Origin: Siphonodentalium dalli
Taxonomy: Eukaryota; Mollusca; Scaphopoda; Gadilida; Siphonodentaliidae
Assembly: GCA_032622095.1 (NCBI GenBank)
Contig: CP136068.1
Span: forward strand, 52,446,443 to 52,510,442
Length of the DNA stretch: 64,000 nucleotides
Direction of reading: 5' to 3'
Both the position numbers and the translations under genes were made by a program. The stretch's first letter is position 1. Each line of letters begins with the position of its first letter. Below the pieces are notes generated by a model that saw nothing but the letters and a program-made list of their open reading frames with translations, did no database searches and was not told where the DNA came from. Positions 37,301 to 49,692 of this stretch are shown piece by piece.

Positions 37301-39359
37301 AAGACTAAACCCATGTCAATATGGATGACTAAACCCATGTCAATATGGATGACTAAACCCATGTCAATATGGATGACTAAACCCATGTCAATATGGAAGA
37401 CTAAACCCATATCAATATGGATGACTAAACCCATGTCAATATGGAAGACTAAACCCATGTCAATATGGAAGACTAAACCCATGACGATATGGATGACTAA
37501 ACCCATGTCAATATTGAAGACTAAACCCATGTCAATATTGAAGACTAAACCCATGTCAATATGGATGACTAAACCCATGTCAATATGGATGACTAAACCC
37601 ATGTCAATATGGAAGACTAAACCCATGTCAATATGGATGACTAAACCCATGTCAATATGGAAGACTAAACCCATGTCAATATGGAAGACTAAACCCATGA
37701 TGATATGGATGACTGAACCCATGTCAATATGGATGACTAAACCCATGTCAATATGGATGACTAAACCCATGACGATATGGATGACTAAACCCATGTCAAT
37801 ATTGAAGACTAAACCCATGTCAATATGGATGAATAAACCCATGTCAATATGGATGACTAAACCCATGACGATATGGATGACTAAACCCATGTCAATATGG
37901 AAGACTAAACCCATGTCAATATGGATGACTAAACCCATGATGATATGGATGACTAAACCCATGATGATATGGATGACTAAACCCATGTCAATATGGAAGA
38001 CTAAACCCATGTCAATATGGAAGACTAAACCCATGTCAATATTGAAGACTAAACCCATGTCAATATTGAAGACTAAACCCATGTCAATATTGAAGACTAA
38101 ACCCATGTCAATATGGATGACTAAACCCATGTCAATATGGATGACTAAACCCATGTCAATATGGAAGACTAAACCCATGTCAATATGGATGACTAAACCC
38201 ATGTCAATATGGAAGACTAAACCCATGTCAATATGGAAGACTAAACCCATGATGATATGGATGACTGAACCCATGTCAATATGGATGACTAAACCCATGT
38301 CAATATGGATGACTAAACCCATGACGATATGGATGACTAAACCCATGTCAATATTGAAGACTAAACCCATGTCAATATGGATGAATAAACCCATGTCAAT
38401 ATGGATGACTAAACCCATGACGATATGGATGACTAAACCCATGTCAATATGGAAGACTAAACCCATGTCAATATGGATGACTAAACCCATGATGATATGG
38501 ATGACTAAACCCATGATGATATGGATGACTAAACCCATGTCAATATGGAAGACTAAACCCATGTCAATATGGAAGACTAAACCCATGTCAATATTGAAGA
38601 CTAAACCCATGTCAATATTGAAGACTAAACCCATGTCAATATTGAAGACTAAACCCATGTCAATATGGAAGACTAAACCCATGTCAATATTGAAGACTAA
38701 ACCCATGTCAATATGGATGACTAAACCCATGTCAATATGGATGACTAAACCCATGTCAATATGGATGACTAAACCCATGTCAATATTGAAGACTAAACCC
38801 ATGTCAATATGGGTGACTAAACCCATGTCAATATGGATGACTAAACCCATGACGATATGGATGACTAAACCCATGTCAATATGGAAGACTAAACCCATGT
38901 CAATATGGAAGACTAAACCCATGTCAATATTGAAGACTAAACCCATGTCAATATTGAAGACTAAACCCATGTCAATATGGATGACTAAACCCATGTCAAT
39001 ATGGATGACTAAACCCATGTCAATATGGAAGACTAAACCCATGTCAATATTGAAGACTAAACCCATGCCGATATGGAAGACTAAACCCATGTCAATATGG
39101 ATGACTAAACCCATGTCAATATGGATGACTAAACCCATGACGATATGGAAGACTAAACCCATGTCAATATGGATGACTAAACCCATGACGATATGGAAGA
39201 CTAAACCCATGTCAATATGGATGACTAAACCCATGTCAATATGGAAGACTAAACCCATGTCAATATGGAAGACTAAACCCATGTCAATATGGATGACTAA
39301 ACCCATGTCAATATGGAAGACTAAACCCATGTCAATATGGATGACTAAACCCATGTCAA
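31320..39359. repeat. Satellite higher-order block, copy 2 (8,040 bp)
   Basis: This is the second copy of the block that starts near 23,280. A private change is AAATCCATG at about 33,829, where copy 1 has AAACCCATG. The duplication ends near 39,360, where the following sequence instead matches the part that follows 34,224 (offset 5,136 bp). Confidence 0.85.
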
Positions 39360-42300
39360 TATGGATGACTAAACCCATGACGATATGGATGACTAAACCC
39401 ATGTCAATATGGAAGACTAAACCCATGTCAATATGGAAGACTAAACCCATGTCAATATGGAAGACTAAACCCATGTCAATATGGTAGACTAAACCCATGT
39501 CAATATGGAAGACTAAACCCATGTCAATATTGAAGACTAAACCCATGTCAATATTGAAGACTAAACCCATGTCAATATGGATGACTAAACCCATGTCAAT
39601 ATGGATGACTAAACCCATGTCATTATGGAAGACTAAACCCATGTCAATATTGAAGACTAAACCCATGACGATATGGAAGACTAAACCCATGTCAATATGG
39701 ATGACTAAACCCATGTCAATATGGATGACTAAACCCATGACGATATGGAAGACTAAACCCATGTCAATATGGAAGACTAAACCCATGTCAATATGGATGA
39801 CTAAACCCATGTCAATATGGATGACTAAACCCATGTCAATATGGATGACTAAACCCATGTCAATATGGAAGACTAAACCCATGTCAATATGGATGACTAA
39901 ACCCATGTCAATATGGATGACTAAACCCATGTCAATATGGATGACTAAACCCATGTCAATATGGAAGACTAAACCCATGACGATATGGAAGACTAAACCC
40001 ATGTCAATATGGATGACTAAACCCATGTCAATATGGATGACTAAACCCATGACGATATGGAAGACTAAACCCATGTCAATATGGATGACTAAACCCATGT
40101 CAATATGGAAGACTAAACCCATGTCAATATTGATGACTAAACCCATGACGATATTGATGACTAAACCCATGTCAATATTGAAGACTAAACCCATGTCAAT
40201 ATGGATGACTAAACCCATGTCAATATGGAAGACTAAACCCATGTCAATATTGAAGACTAAACCCATGTCAATATGGAAGACTAAACCCATGTCAATATGG
40301 ATGACTAAACCCATGTCAATATGGATGACTAAACCCATGACGATATGGAAGACTAAACCCATGTCAATATGGATGACTAAACCCATGTCAATATGGATGA
40401 CTAAACCCATGACGATATGGAAGACTAAACCCATGTCAATATGGATGACTAAACCCATGTCAATATGGAAGACTAAACCCATGTCAATATGGATGACTAA
40501 ACCCATGTCAATATTGAAGACTAAACCCATGTCAATATGAAAGACTAAACCCATGTCAATATTGAAGACTAAACCCATGTCAATATGGAAGACTAAACCC
40601 ATGTCAATATTGAAGACTAAACCCATGTCAATATGGAAGACTAAACCCATGTCAATATTGAAGACTAAACCCATGTCAATATGGAAGACTAAACCCATGT
40701 CAATATTGAAGACTAAACCCATGTCAATATGGAAGACTAAACCCATGTCAATATTGAAGACTAAACCCATGTCAATATGGATGACTAAACCCATGACGAT
40801 ATGGAAGACTAAACCCATGTCAATATGGATGACTAAACCCATGTCAATATGGAAGACTAAACCCATGTCAATATGGAAGACTAAACCCATGTCAATATGG
40901 TAGACTAAACCCATGTCAATATTGATGACTAAACCCATGTCAATATGGAAGACTAAACCCATGTCAATATGGATGACTAAACCCATGACGATATGGAAGA
41001 CTAAACCCATGTCAATATTGAAGACTAAACCCATGTCAATATTGATGACTAAACCCATGTCAATATGGAATACTAAACCCATGTCAATATTGATGACTAA
41101 ACCCATGTCAATATGGAAGACTAAACCCATGTCAATATGGATGACTAAACCCATGTCAATATGGAAGACTAAACCCATGTCAATATTGATGACTAAACCC
41201 ATGTCAATATGGAAGACTAAACCCATGTCAATATGGATGACTAAACCCATGTCAATATTGATGACTAAACCCATGTCAATATTGAAGACTAAACCCATGT
41301 CAATATGGATGACTAAACCCATGTCAATATTGATGACTAAACCCATGTCAATATGGAAGACTAAACCCATGTTAATATGGAAGACTAAACCCATGTCAAT
41401 ATGGAAGACTAAACCCATGTCAATATGGATGACTAAACCCATGTCAATATTGAAGACTAAACCCATGTCAATATGGATGACTAAACCCATGTCAATATGG
41501 ATGACTAAACCCATGTCAATATGGAAGACTAAACCCATGTCAATATGGATGACTAAACCCATGTCAATATGGAAGACTAAACCCATGACGATATTGATGA
41601 CTAAACCCATGTCAATATGGAAGACTAAACCCATGTCAATATTGATGACTAAACCCATGTCAATATTGATGACTAAACCCATGTCAATATGGAAGACTAA
41701 ACCCATGTCAATATTGATGACTAAACCCATGTCAATATTGATGACTAAACCCATGTCAATATGGAAGACTAAACCCATGTTAATATGGAAGACTAAACCC
41801 ATGTCAATATGGAAGACTAAACCCATGTCAATATGGATGACTAAACCCATGTCAATATTGAAGACTAAACCCATGTCAATATGGATGACTAAACCCATGT
41901 CAATATGGATGACTAAACCCATGTCAATATGGAAGACTAAACCCATGTCAATATGGATGACTAAACCCATGTCAATATGGAAGACTAAACCTATGTCAAT
42001 ATGGATGACTAAACCCATGTCAATATGGATGACTAAACCCATGACGATATGGATGACTAAACCCATGTCAATATTGAAGACTAAACCCATGTCAATATGG
42101 ATGACTAAACCCATGTCAATATGGATGACTAAACCCATGTCAATATGGATGACTAAACCCATGTCAATATGGAAGACTAAACCCATATCAATATGGATGA
42201 CTAAACCCATGTCAATATGGAAGACTAAACCCATGTCAATATGGAAGACTAAACCCATGACGATATGGATGACTAAACCCATGTCAATATTGAAGACTAA

Positions 42301-43559
42301 ACCCATGTCAATATTGAAGACTAAACCCATGTCAATATGGATGACTAAACCCATGTCAATATGGATGACTAAACCCATGTCAATATGGAAGACTAAACCC
42401 ATGTCAATATGGATGACTAAACCCATGCCAATATGGAAGACTAAACCCATGTCAATATGGAAGACTAAACCCATGATGATATGGATGACTGAACCCATGT
42501 CAATATGGATGACTAAACCCATGTCAATATGGATGACTAAACCCATGACGATATGGATGACTAAACCCATGTCAATATTGAAGACTAAACCCATGTCAAT
42601 ATGGATGAATAAACCCATGTCAATATGGATGACTAAACCCATGACGATATGGATGACTAAACCCATGTCAATATGGAAGACTAAACCCATGTCAATATGG
42701 ATGACTAAACCCATGACGATATGGAAGACTAAACCCATGTCAATATGGATGACTAAACCCATGTCAATATGGAAGACTAAACCCATGTCAATATTGAAGA
42801 CTAAACCCATGTCAATATTGAAGACTAAACCCATGTCAATATTGAAGACTAAACCCATGTCAATATTGAAGACTAAACCCATGTCAATATGGAAGACTAA
42901 ACCCATGTCAATATTGAAGACTAAACCCATGTCAATATGGATGACTAAACCCATGTCAATATGGATGACTAAACCCATGTCAATATGGATGACTAAACCC
43001 ATGTCAATATTGAAGACTAAACCCATGTCAATATGGGTGACTAAACCCATGTCAATATGGATGACTAAACCCATGACGATATGGATGACTAAACCCATGT
43101 CAATATGGAAGACTAAACCCATGTCAATATGGAAGACTAAACCCATGTCAATATTGAAGACTAAACCCATGTCAATATGGATGACTAAACCCATGTCAAT
43201 ATGGATGACTAAACCCATGTCAATATGGAAGACTAAACCCATGTCAATATTGAAGACTAAACCCATGACGATATGGAAGACTAAACCCATGTCAATATGG
43301 ATGACTAAACCCATGTCAATATGGATGACTAAACCCATGACGATATGGAAGACTAAACCCATGTCAATATGGATGACTAAACCCATGACGATATGGAAGA
43401 CTAAACCCATGTCAATATGGATGACTAAACCCATGTCAATATGGAAGACTAAACCCATGCCAATATTGAAGACTAAACCCATGTCAATATGGAAGACTAA
43501 ACCCATGTCAATATGGAAGACTAAACCCATGTCAATATGGATGACTAAACCCATGTCAA

Positions 43560-43895
43560 TATGAATGACTAAACCCATGTCAATATGAATGACTAAACCC
43601 ATGTCAATATGGAAGACTAAACCCATGATGATATGGAAAACTAAACCCATGACGATATGGAAAACTAAACCCATGTCGATATTGAAGACTAAACCCATGT
43701 CGATATGGAAGACTATAAACATATGACGATATGTAAGACTAAACCCATGACGATATGGAAGACTAAACCCATGACGATATATGTAAGACTAAACCCATGA
43801 CGATATATGTAAGACTAAACCCATGACGATATATGTAAGACTAAACCCATGACGATATATGTAAGACTAAACCCATGACGATATGTAAGACTGAA
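43560..43895. repeat. Diverged right edge of the satellite
   Basis: Units here increasingly carry ACGAT or GTCGAT, and the last ones lengthen to 26 bp or so with an extra AT (CATGACGATATATGTAAGAC). The left edge (20,983-21,060) also shows GTCGAT and GATGACGAT units. Diverged edges around a homogeneous core are typical of arrays evolving by unequal exchange. Confidence 0.8.
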
Positions 43896-44158
43896 CAACA
43901 ATCATGGTTAACTGCACATTTATTAGAACCAAGATCTACTTTCATTTTTTTTTTCATCTTTGACATTATTTTAACATTAAATTTGTATTTACATCATTAA
44001 CAAAATCATTGTGTTCAAAAAAATCATTGTGTTCAATTCACTAACAAGATCATTGTGTGAAATCACCAAGTTTAACATTAATATAATATGCATACATACA
44101 GTAAGTAATCTCTCACACTATCAGGTCGGGCAAATCCTATATACAGCTATAAGAGCTC
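43896..44158. other. Right flank of the satellite, nothing recognised
   Basis: AT-rich sequence with a short direct repeat (AAATCATTGTGTTCAA twice, about 44,003-44,036). Confidence 0.4.
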
Positions 44159-44796
44159 AATCTAGCTATCAGTTAATGACAATATTACTCATTAAATCTA
44201 GCTATCAGTTAATGACAATATTACTCATTAAATCTAGCTATCAGTTAATGACAATATTACTCATTAAATCTAGCTATCAGTTAAAGGTACTCAACCCGTA
44301 AAGAGGGTCCCCATCTCAACAGATTCCAACAACAACAATCCGATCAGAGGGTCCTATATTACTATTTCTTTGGCTTTGGGGGTAAAAAATATTTGATTCG
44401 AGTCGAGGAACCCATCAAACAAAGCTCAGAGTTATTAGATATTGATTTTTCAAATTTGTTATGTTCTCGAGATGAGTACCAATAACTGCCGTAATCTGCT
44501 CTGGATGTGTACTCCAAATCTATTCAAACAGACAAGGGTGAATAACTCTAAAATCAAGTGGTAATTTTTACGCAATTTTGACTGAGTTCTGGGCCAGATA
44601 GTATTCCCGATAATGAAAAATAATAGATTTCTAAAATCGATATCTAACAAATCTGAGCTTTGATGGGTGACTTCCTCGACTTGAATCAAATATTTTTGAC
44701 CCCCGAAGCCATTGAAATAGTAATTGAGAGGAGTTTTATCGGGTTGAGTACCTTTAATGACAATATTACTCATTAAATCCAGCTATCAGTTAAAAA
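44159..44796. repeat. 36-bp minisatellite interrupted by a transposon
   Basis: The unit AATCTAGCTATCAGTTAATG plus ACAATATTACTCATTA is repeated from 44,159. The fourth unit is broken at TTAA (44,281-44,284) and resumes exactly at TTAA-TGACAATATTACTCATTA from 44,754. Removing 44,285-44,753 and one TTAA restores a perfect unit. Confidence 0.9.
44285..44753. mobile_element. piggyBac-like TTAA foldback element
   Basis: The 469-bp element starts AGGTACTCAACCCG and ends CGGGTTGAGTACCT and is flanked by TTAA on both sides. Its two halves are long imperfect inverted copies: AATATTTGATTCGAGTCGAG on the left mirrors CTCGACTTGAATCAAATATT on the right. The host 36-bp repeat shows the exact pre-insertion sequence. 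There is no transposase gene. Related pieces are at about 10,085-10,179 and 47,180-47,411. Confidence 0.85.
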
Positions 44797-45150
44797 ATCA
44801 AACTAATCACAAAACAATCATTTGAATTTACAAGAGCTAGATTTGGCTATTGTTTTCACAAAGTTTTTGTTTGCATATATTATCAAAGGCAAACAAATAT
44901 TGTATTTATACTATCAGATATATGTAACAGGAATTTTCTTGGAATTGTATCCTTCTGGTAATCTCAAATATAGTTATACCAGTTCAAGGTAATGGCTACA
45001 TTCAAATGCAAAATGTACAAAAGTTATTTTGCAATGGTCATATTTAACTACAGTAGTTAGATATTGCTATAAATGGAATATGTCAGACCCAAATATTACA
45101 GGTATACCAGCTGCAACTCACAAATAATAATTCAACCATCAAATTCAGGA
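44797..45150. other. Intergenic, nothing recognised
   Basis: AT-rich sequence without a supported feature. Confidence 0.35.
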
Positions 45151-45152
45151 AA

Positions 45153-45299
45153 GACGCTCTCAAAAACTAGATGTGCCGGGCAAGCCGCTCTCAAAAACTA
45201 GATGTGCCGGGCAAGCCGCTCTCAAAAACTAGATGTGCCGGGCAAGCCGCTCTCAAAAACTAGATGTGCCGGGCAAGCCGCTCTCAAAAACTAAATGTG
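45153..45299. repeat. 31-bp minisatellite, about 4.7 units
   Basis: Tandem copies of GCCGCTCTCAAAAACTAGAT followed by GTGCCGGGCAA. The first four junctions are identical and the last unit is degraded. Confidence 0.85.
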
Positions 45300-45593
45300 C
45301 TGCACACAAATTTGAATATTTGGTCAGATTATCTTATAAGTGTCAGATGTAGAATATTGTCATTTCCTCTGATGAAATTTCCTTGGACTAGTCTTGACTT
45401 TTGGTGCCGATATTTAAACTTGATCTGTATCTTTTGTGATTATAAAACCACCACTTTAAATATTGGGCCGATCACAATTTATAAGCGAGAATCTGACAGA
45501 TAGTCAATATTCCCAACCTGCATGCTGGTAAATCCGAGAGGATCCTGCACTTGACAACATACAGATACAGTTAATAGATTTATCATCCAGAAA

Positions 45594-45664
45594 TCATGGA
45601 CCAGCCTAGAGAGAGACATGGGAAATATCATGGACCAGCCTAGAGAGAGACATGGGAAATATCA
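45594..45664. repeat. Short direct repeat, two copies
   Basis: ATCATGGACCAGCCTAGAGA followed by GAGACATGGGAAAT occurs twice in tandem. Confidence 0.8.
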
Positions 45665-45934
45665 TCGACCTAAATGTGTCGCTACTACTTTTGTAATTCA
45701 AAAATTTAATTTGGCAATTCCAGCAAGTATGTGTCCAAAAAGGAAAGAAATGCTTTAACGTGAGTGAAAAGAAGTGTTAATTTAAAATTTCAATATTTAT
45801 GACTTGTAAAATCATTTGTCTCAATTCAAAACCTCTAGAATGGTCTCTGTCCGATATAATCAACTGCGATTCAAATATTTAAACTAAATATAAAAAACCA
45901 AACAAATTATTTCATCGCTTTTGGTCCTACAATA

Positions 45935-46107
45935 CTCCCATAGGGAGCCTTGCATATATAAGAGAATACATTGGCCTAACAATATCTACCTTGATCTTGT
46001 AAGCCAGTGCATTCTCCTAATATCCGGGGCACCCAATGGGAGACTCGTATATAAGAGAATGCACTGGCAAAGGATAGCTAGTGCAGCTCCCATCATGAAA
46101 GGGTTAA
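45935..46107. mobile_element. Left-truncated family B TTAA MITE
   Basis: The internal palindromes (TATATAAGAGAATACATTGG, then GCCAGTGCATTCTCCTAATA and AAGAGAATGCACTGGC) and the right end CATCATGAAAGGG-TTAA are present, but the left end is missing. The right TTAA at 46,104-46,107 is also the first four bases of the adjoining 39-bp array. Confidence 0.75.
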
Positions 46108-47090
46108 TGCTTGGGACATGTACTCTGCATGAAGATCAGTTATTAATGCTTGTGACATGTACTCAGCATGAGGATCAGTTATTAATGTGTGGGATATGTA
46201 CTCGGCATGAGGATCAGTTATTAATGCGTGGGATATGTACTTGGCATGATGATCAGTTATTAATGCTTGTGACATGTACTCAGCATGAGGATCAGTTATT
46301 AATGTGTGGGATATGTACTCGGCATGAGGATCAGTTATTAATGTTTTGTGATAGGTAATCGGCATGAGAATCAGTTATTAATGCGTGGGATATGTACTTG
46401 GCATGACGATCAGTTATTAATGCGTGGGATATGTACTTGGCATGATGATCAGTTATTAATGCTTGGGACATGTACTCAGCATGAGGATCAGTTATTAATG
46501 TGTGGGATATGTACTCGGCATGAAGATCAGTTATTAATGCGTGGGATATGTACTCAGCATGATGATCAGTTATTAATGTGTGGGATATGTACTCGGCATG
46601 AAGATCAGTTATTAATGTGTGGGATATGTACTCGGCATGAAGATCAGTTATTAATGTGTGGGATATGTACTCAGCATGATGATCAGTTATTAATGCTTGT
46701 GACATGTACTCAGCATGAGGATCAGTTATTAATGTGTGGGATATGTACTCGGCATGAGGATCAGTTATTAATGTTTTGTGATAGGTAATCGGCATGAGAA
46801 TCAGTTATTAATGCGTGGGATATGTACTCGGCATGAGGATCAGTTATTAATGCTTGGGACATGTACTCAGCATAAGGATCAGTTATTAATGCGTGGGACA
46901 TGTACTCGGCATGAGGATCAGTTTTTAATACGTGGGACATGTACTCGGCATGAGGATCAGTTATTAATGCGCGGGACATGTACTCGGCATGAGGATCAGT
47001 TATTAATGCTTGTGATAGGTAATCAGCACGAGAATCCGTTATTAATGCTTGGGAGATGTGCTCGGCATGAGAATCAGTTATTAATCAGTT
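46104..47090. repeat. 39-bp minisatellite, about 25 units
   Basis: The unit reads TTAATGCGTGGGATATGTAC, then TCGGCATGAGGATCAGTTA. Variants include CTTGTGACATG and TTTTGTGATAGGTAATCGG, the latter recurring 420 bp apart at about 46,341 and 46,761, which implies a block duplication within the array. Degenerate outlying units continue at about 47,590-47,790. The stop-free frames it creates (for example GICTRHEDQLLM) are by-products of its length being a multiple of 3. Confidence 0.9.
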
Positions 47091-47179
47091 ATTTTTTATT
47101 TCTCGAGATATTAAATTTTTTCCACCTGACAGAAAATCGTCAAGGCGACGGTCTCGGACCAAATTTCGGATGAAGATGG

Positions 47180-47411
47180 ATAACCCTAAAATCAAGTGGC
47201 TTAATAGTGTGTATATATTTGACAATTCGGCCATATTTCATTGAACAAAATGTTGATAAATAACACATTTCGGTCAATTTCATACTATAGTTGACTGCAG
47301 TTAGCATTATTTTTGGGCAATTAATCGATTCTGATAACTGAAGCAGCATTTCAAAAAATGTTGTTGTTGGAATCTGAAGATATGAGGACCATCGAATCGA
47401 AATGAGTACCT
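47180..47411. mobile_element. Fragment related to the TTAA foldback element
   Basis: ATAACCCTAAAATCAAGTGG, TTTGGGCAATTAATCGATTC, ATGTTGTTGTTGGAATCTGA and the terminus ATGAGTACCT-TTAA match the ends of the elements at 10,026-10,179 and 44,285-44,753. The left boundary is uncertain. Confidence 0.55.
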
Positions 47412-47794
47412 TTAAACTTTAAACTTGAGCTAATTATTGCTATTTATTACTATTTATCACAATTTAATCATTCAGTGAACAGATTCTGCTCCATTCACAT
47501 ATATGCGTCAACGAGTCAATGTTATTGCCTTATTAAATAGCATTGCGCAAATATGGTTTCTATTTATGGAAGAGGTTATTTCCGAGCGAAGCATGGCCAA
47601 GTTGTTGAGAATGACTTGGCATATGTGCCCAGCATGAGGATTAGTTATCGAAGTTTGGGATATGTATTCCATGTGAGGATCAGTACCAAAGCGTGGGACA
47701 TGTACTTTGCATTAATACTTGGGATATGTACTCTAAATGAGGATCAATTATCCATACATGATATATGTACCCAGCACGAGTCAGCACAGCAGTA

Positions 47795-49082
47795 ATATTG
47801 ACCACTCAAGTCAAACAATTACATTATCCCAGCCGATCAGACAGGCAATAATTGGTTGAAAGCCCACTCAAAACCTGTGTGTTCAGCGAACATTAATTAG
47901 CTCAATGATTAGGTTTAATTGGTCAGGTTCCCATTCGAAGTATAACTTGACGTCATTTCTCAAATGTCGGCAAAGGATTGAAATGCCACAGGTAAAATGT
48001 GTAAAGGTCAGAGTAGTAATATGTGCTCTGGGTACGAGACAGAGTTAACAGGTGACATTGATTGTGTGCGTTTGTGGAGATCAATGAAATGAAATGAGAA
48101 TCTGAGAAGAATCAGGAACAATGAAGCTCAACACACCTGTGCAAACAAAGAGAGGGAAAATCTGCACCGGACCAAGGATCAGCTGGGAAGGGGGGGGGGG
48201 GGGTATACAAGAGGAAGGCAGGAACAGAGAGGGCGGCACATGTCTAAGAAAATTTTAAGGCAGGATGGGAGGGGTGTCTTTCCAACCACTACACACCCCT
48301 CCCTTTTTACCAAGCCAAAATTGGAAAATTTAAAACTTAAAACCTCTGATCAATGGTCATTTCAGTCTAATATAAATTTTAGCTGATAGTACGCAAATAT
48401 TCCACTATCAGTTCAGAAAGAATACATATTTGCACTAACTATTGGTTGAAAATAAAATTAAACTAGTTTATCAGAAAATTTCCAACCTATTTTTGGTCTG
48501 AATATTTCCACCTCTATAGAGTGTAAGTCTTAGGATGGAATTTCCAACTGGTGAAATTTAAAGGAACACATTATGTTTGTGCAAAAATTTGACATAATTT
48601 GCTCTCTGTATACTCAATTTTGAGCCTTGCATACATATAGCAATCATAAAATGCTGGCTGTAGTATACCTGAAAATAAAAATTTAATTTAGACAGCACAG
48701 ACATATTCACAAACATTGGCCTTCCAACATTCACATCAGCTGTCATGCTTAATAAATACATACATACAAATCATCAAACTATCACAATAGAGGGGTTCTA
48801 CCATTTCACAAATACACAAGGCTCATTCATGCATCAATAGACACATGTTCAAGGAGTTTTGAAAGATTAAATCGCTGATTGTCTCCATGCCTGAAATGTG
48901 TTCCGAATAAGAAAAGATCAATGAGGCGGGAGGAATTATTCATGAAAAGTGGAAATCCCTCAGAAATTCATGTATCATGTATACGATGATGGACAGTGCT
49001 GTGTAGTGATAGATATTATTTCACACCCTAGTAAGTAACCAAAGGAACCAACACACTGATGTGTTGTTTTGATTAAATTTTA
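47795..49082. other. Intergenic, no gene supported
   Basis: It contains a poly-G run at about 48,190-48,202. No open frame shows a recognisable domain. Confidence 0.35.
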
Positions 49083-49138
49083 ATGAAGCTTTTTATTTCT
49101 GTAGTATTAATGGCTTGTATTCCACTTGTGTTGGACAT

Positions 49139-49211
49139 AATCTGTCTACCATTCATAATCTGTCTACCATTCATAATCTGTCTACCATTCATAATCTGTC
49201 TACCATTCATG
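49139..49211. repeat. 18-bp minisatellite, 4 units
   Basis: Tandem copies of ATAATCTGTCTACCATTC. Confidence 0.9.
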
Positions 49212-49317
49212 ACTATTTGTCAAAACTTATTTTCGTTTTGCAAAGTATTGGCAATCAAGTTTCACTATCGTGAAAACTGGAAATGATTAATTTGCAGTTG
49301 AACGACGGCTAAAAAAA

Positions 49318-49692
49318 TGAATCTCTACTCTGGTTAATGCATGTAGAGATCATATTCCACCAATAACCAAAAACCTGGGAAGTTTTGAAAGGGAACCTTA
49401 TAAAATCGAAAAAATAACACAGGGAATATATTTCTTTGTTATTATCTGTTTCTTAATAATGTATTGAATGTTTATTCATTCACATAAGTCACAGAAAAGC
49501 ATGCCATTTCAAGTTGGGACCTTCATCTACAGTGATGTACACTATTAAGAAACAGATAACCATTAAGAAATATATTCCCCCTGTGTTATTATTTTGACTT
49601 TATAAGGTTCCCTGTCAAAACTTCAAAAAGTTCCAAGGTTTTGTACTGGTGGAATATGATCTCTACGGTCGTCAGTCAGAGTAGAGATTCAT
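49318..49692. mobile_element. Foldback element with about 150-bp inverted arms
   Basis: ATGAATCTCTACTCTG at the left is mirrored at the right end. Inner blocks also pair: CATATTCCACCA with TGGTGGAATATG, GGGAACCTTATAAA with TTTATAAGGTTCCC, and AACACAGGGAATATATTTCT with AGAAATATATTCCCCCTGTG. The loop is about 75 bp. No coding capacity. Confidence 0.8.

Larger units (their letters stand above)
20983..43895. repeat. 24-bp satellite array, about 955 units
   Basis: An uninterrupted array of 24-bp units. On the + strand each unit reads ATGTCAATATGG, then AAGAC or ATGAC, then TAAACCC. Three positions vary repeatedly: GTCAAT versus GACGAT (rarely GATGAT or GTCGAT), ATATGG versus ATATTG, and GAAGAC versus GATGAC. 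Because 24 is a multiple of 3 and one frame per strand lacks a stop within the unit, both strands contain very long stop-free frames: an 8-residue repeat MSIWKTKP on the + strand, and MGLVFHID on the - strand, the latter open for 5,204 codons at 28,108-43,722. The common variants change the amino acid in either frame, as expected for non-coding satellite rather than selected protein. Longer-range internal duplications are listed separately. Confidence 0.97.

Noticed and set aside
21259-43722. Very long open frames on both strands within the 24-bp satellite (up to 5,204 codons) as a repetitive protein gene
   Set aside because: The frames follow from the unit length being a multiple of 3; common unit variants change the amino acid in either frame, and no start context, introns or non-repetitive domain adjoin them.
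20983-43895. CRISPR array
   Set aside because: The 24-bp units are contiguous with no spacers, and the surrounding genes are animal genes with introns.
46093-46979. Frames on both strands with HEDQLLM / ALITDPHAEYM repeats
   Set aside because: They are products of the 39-bp minisatellite, not of a gene.
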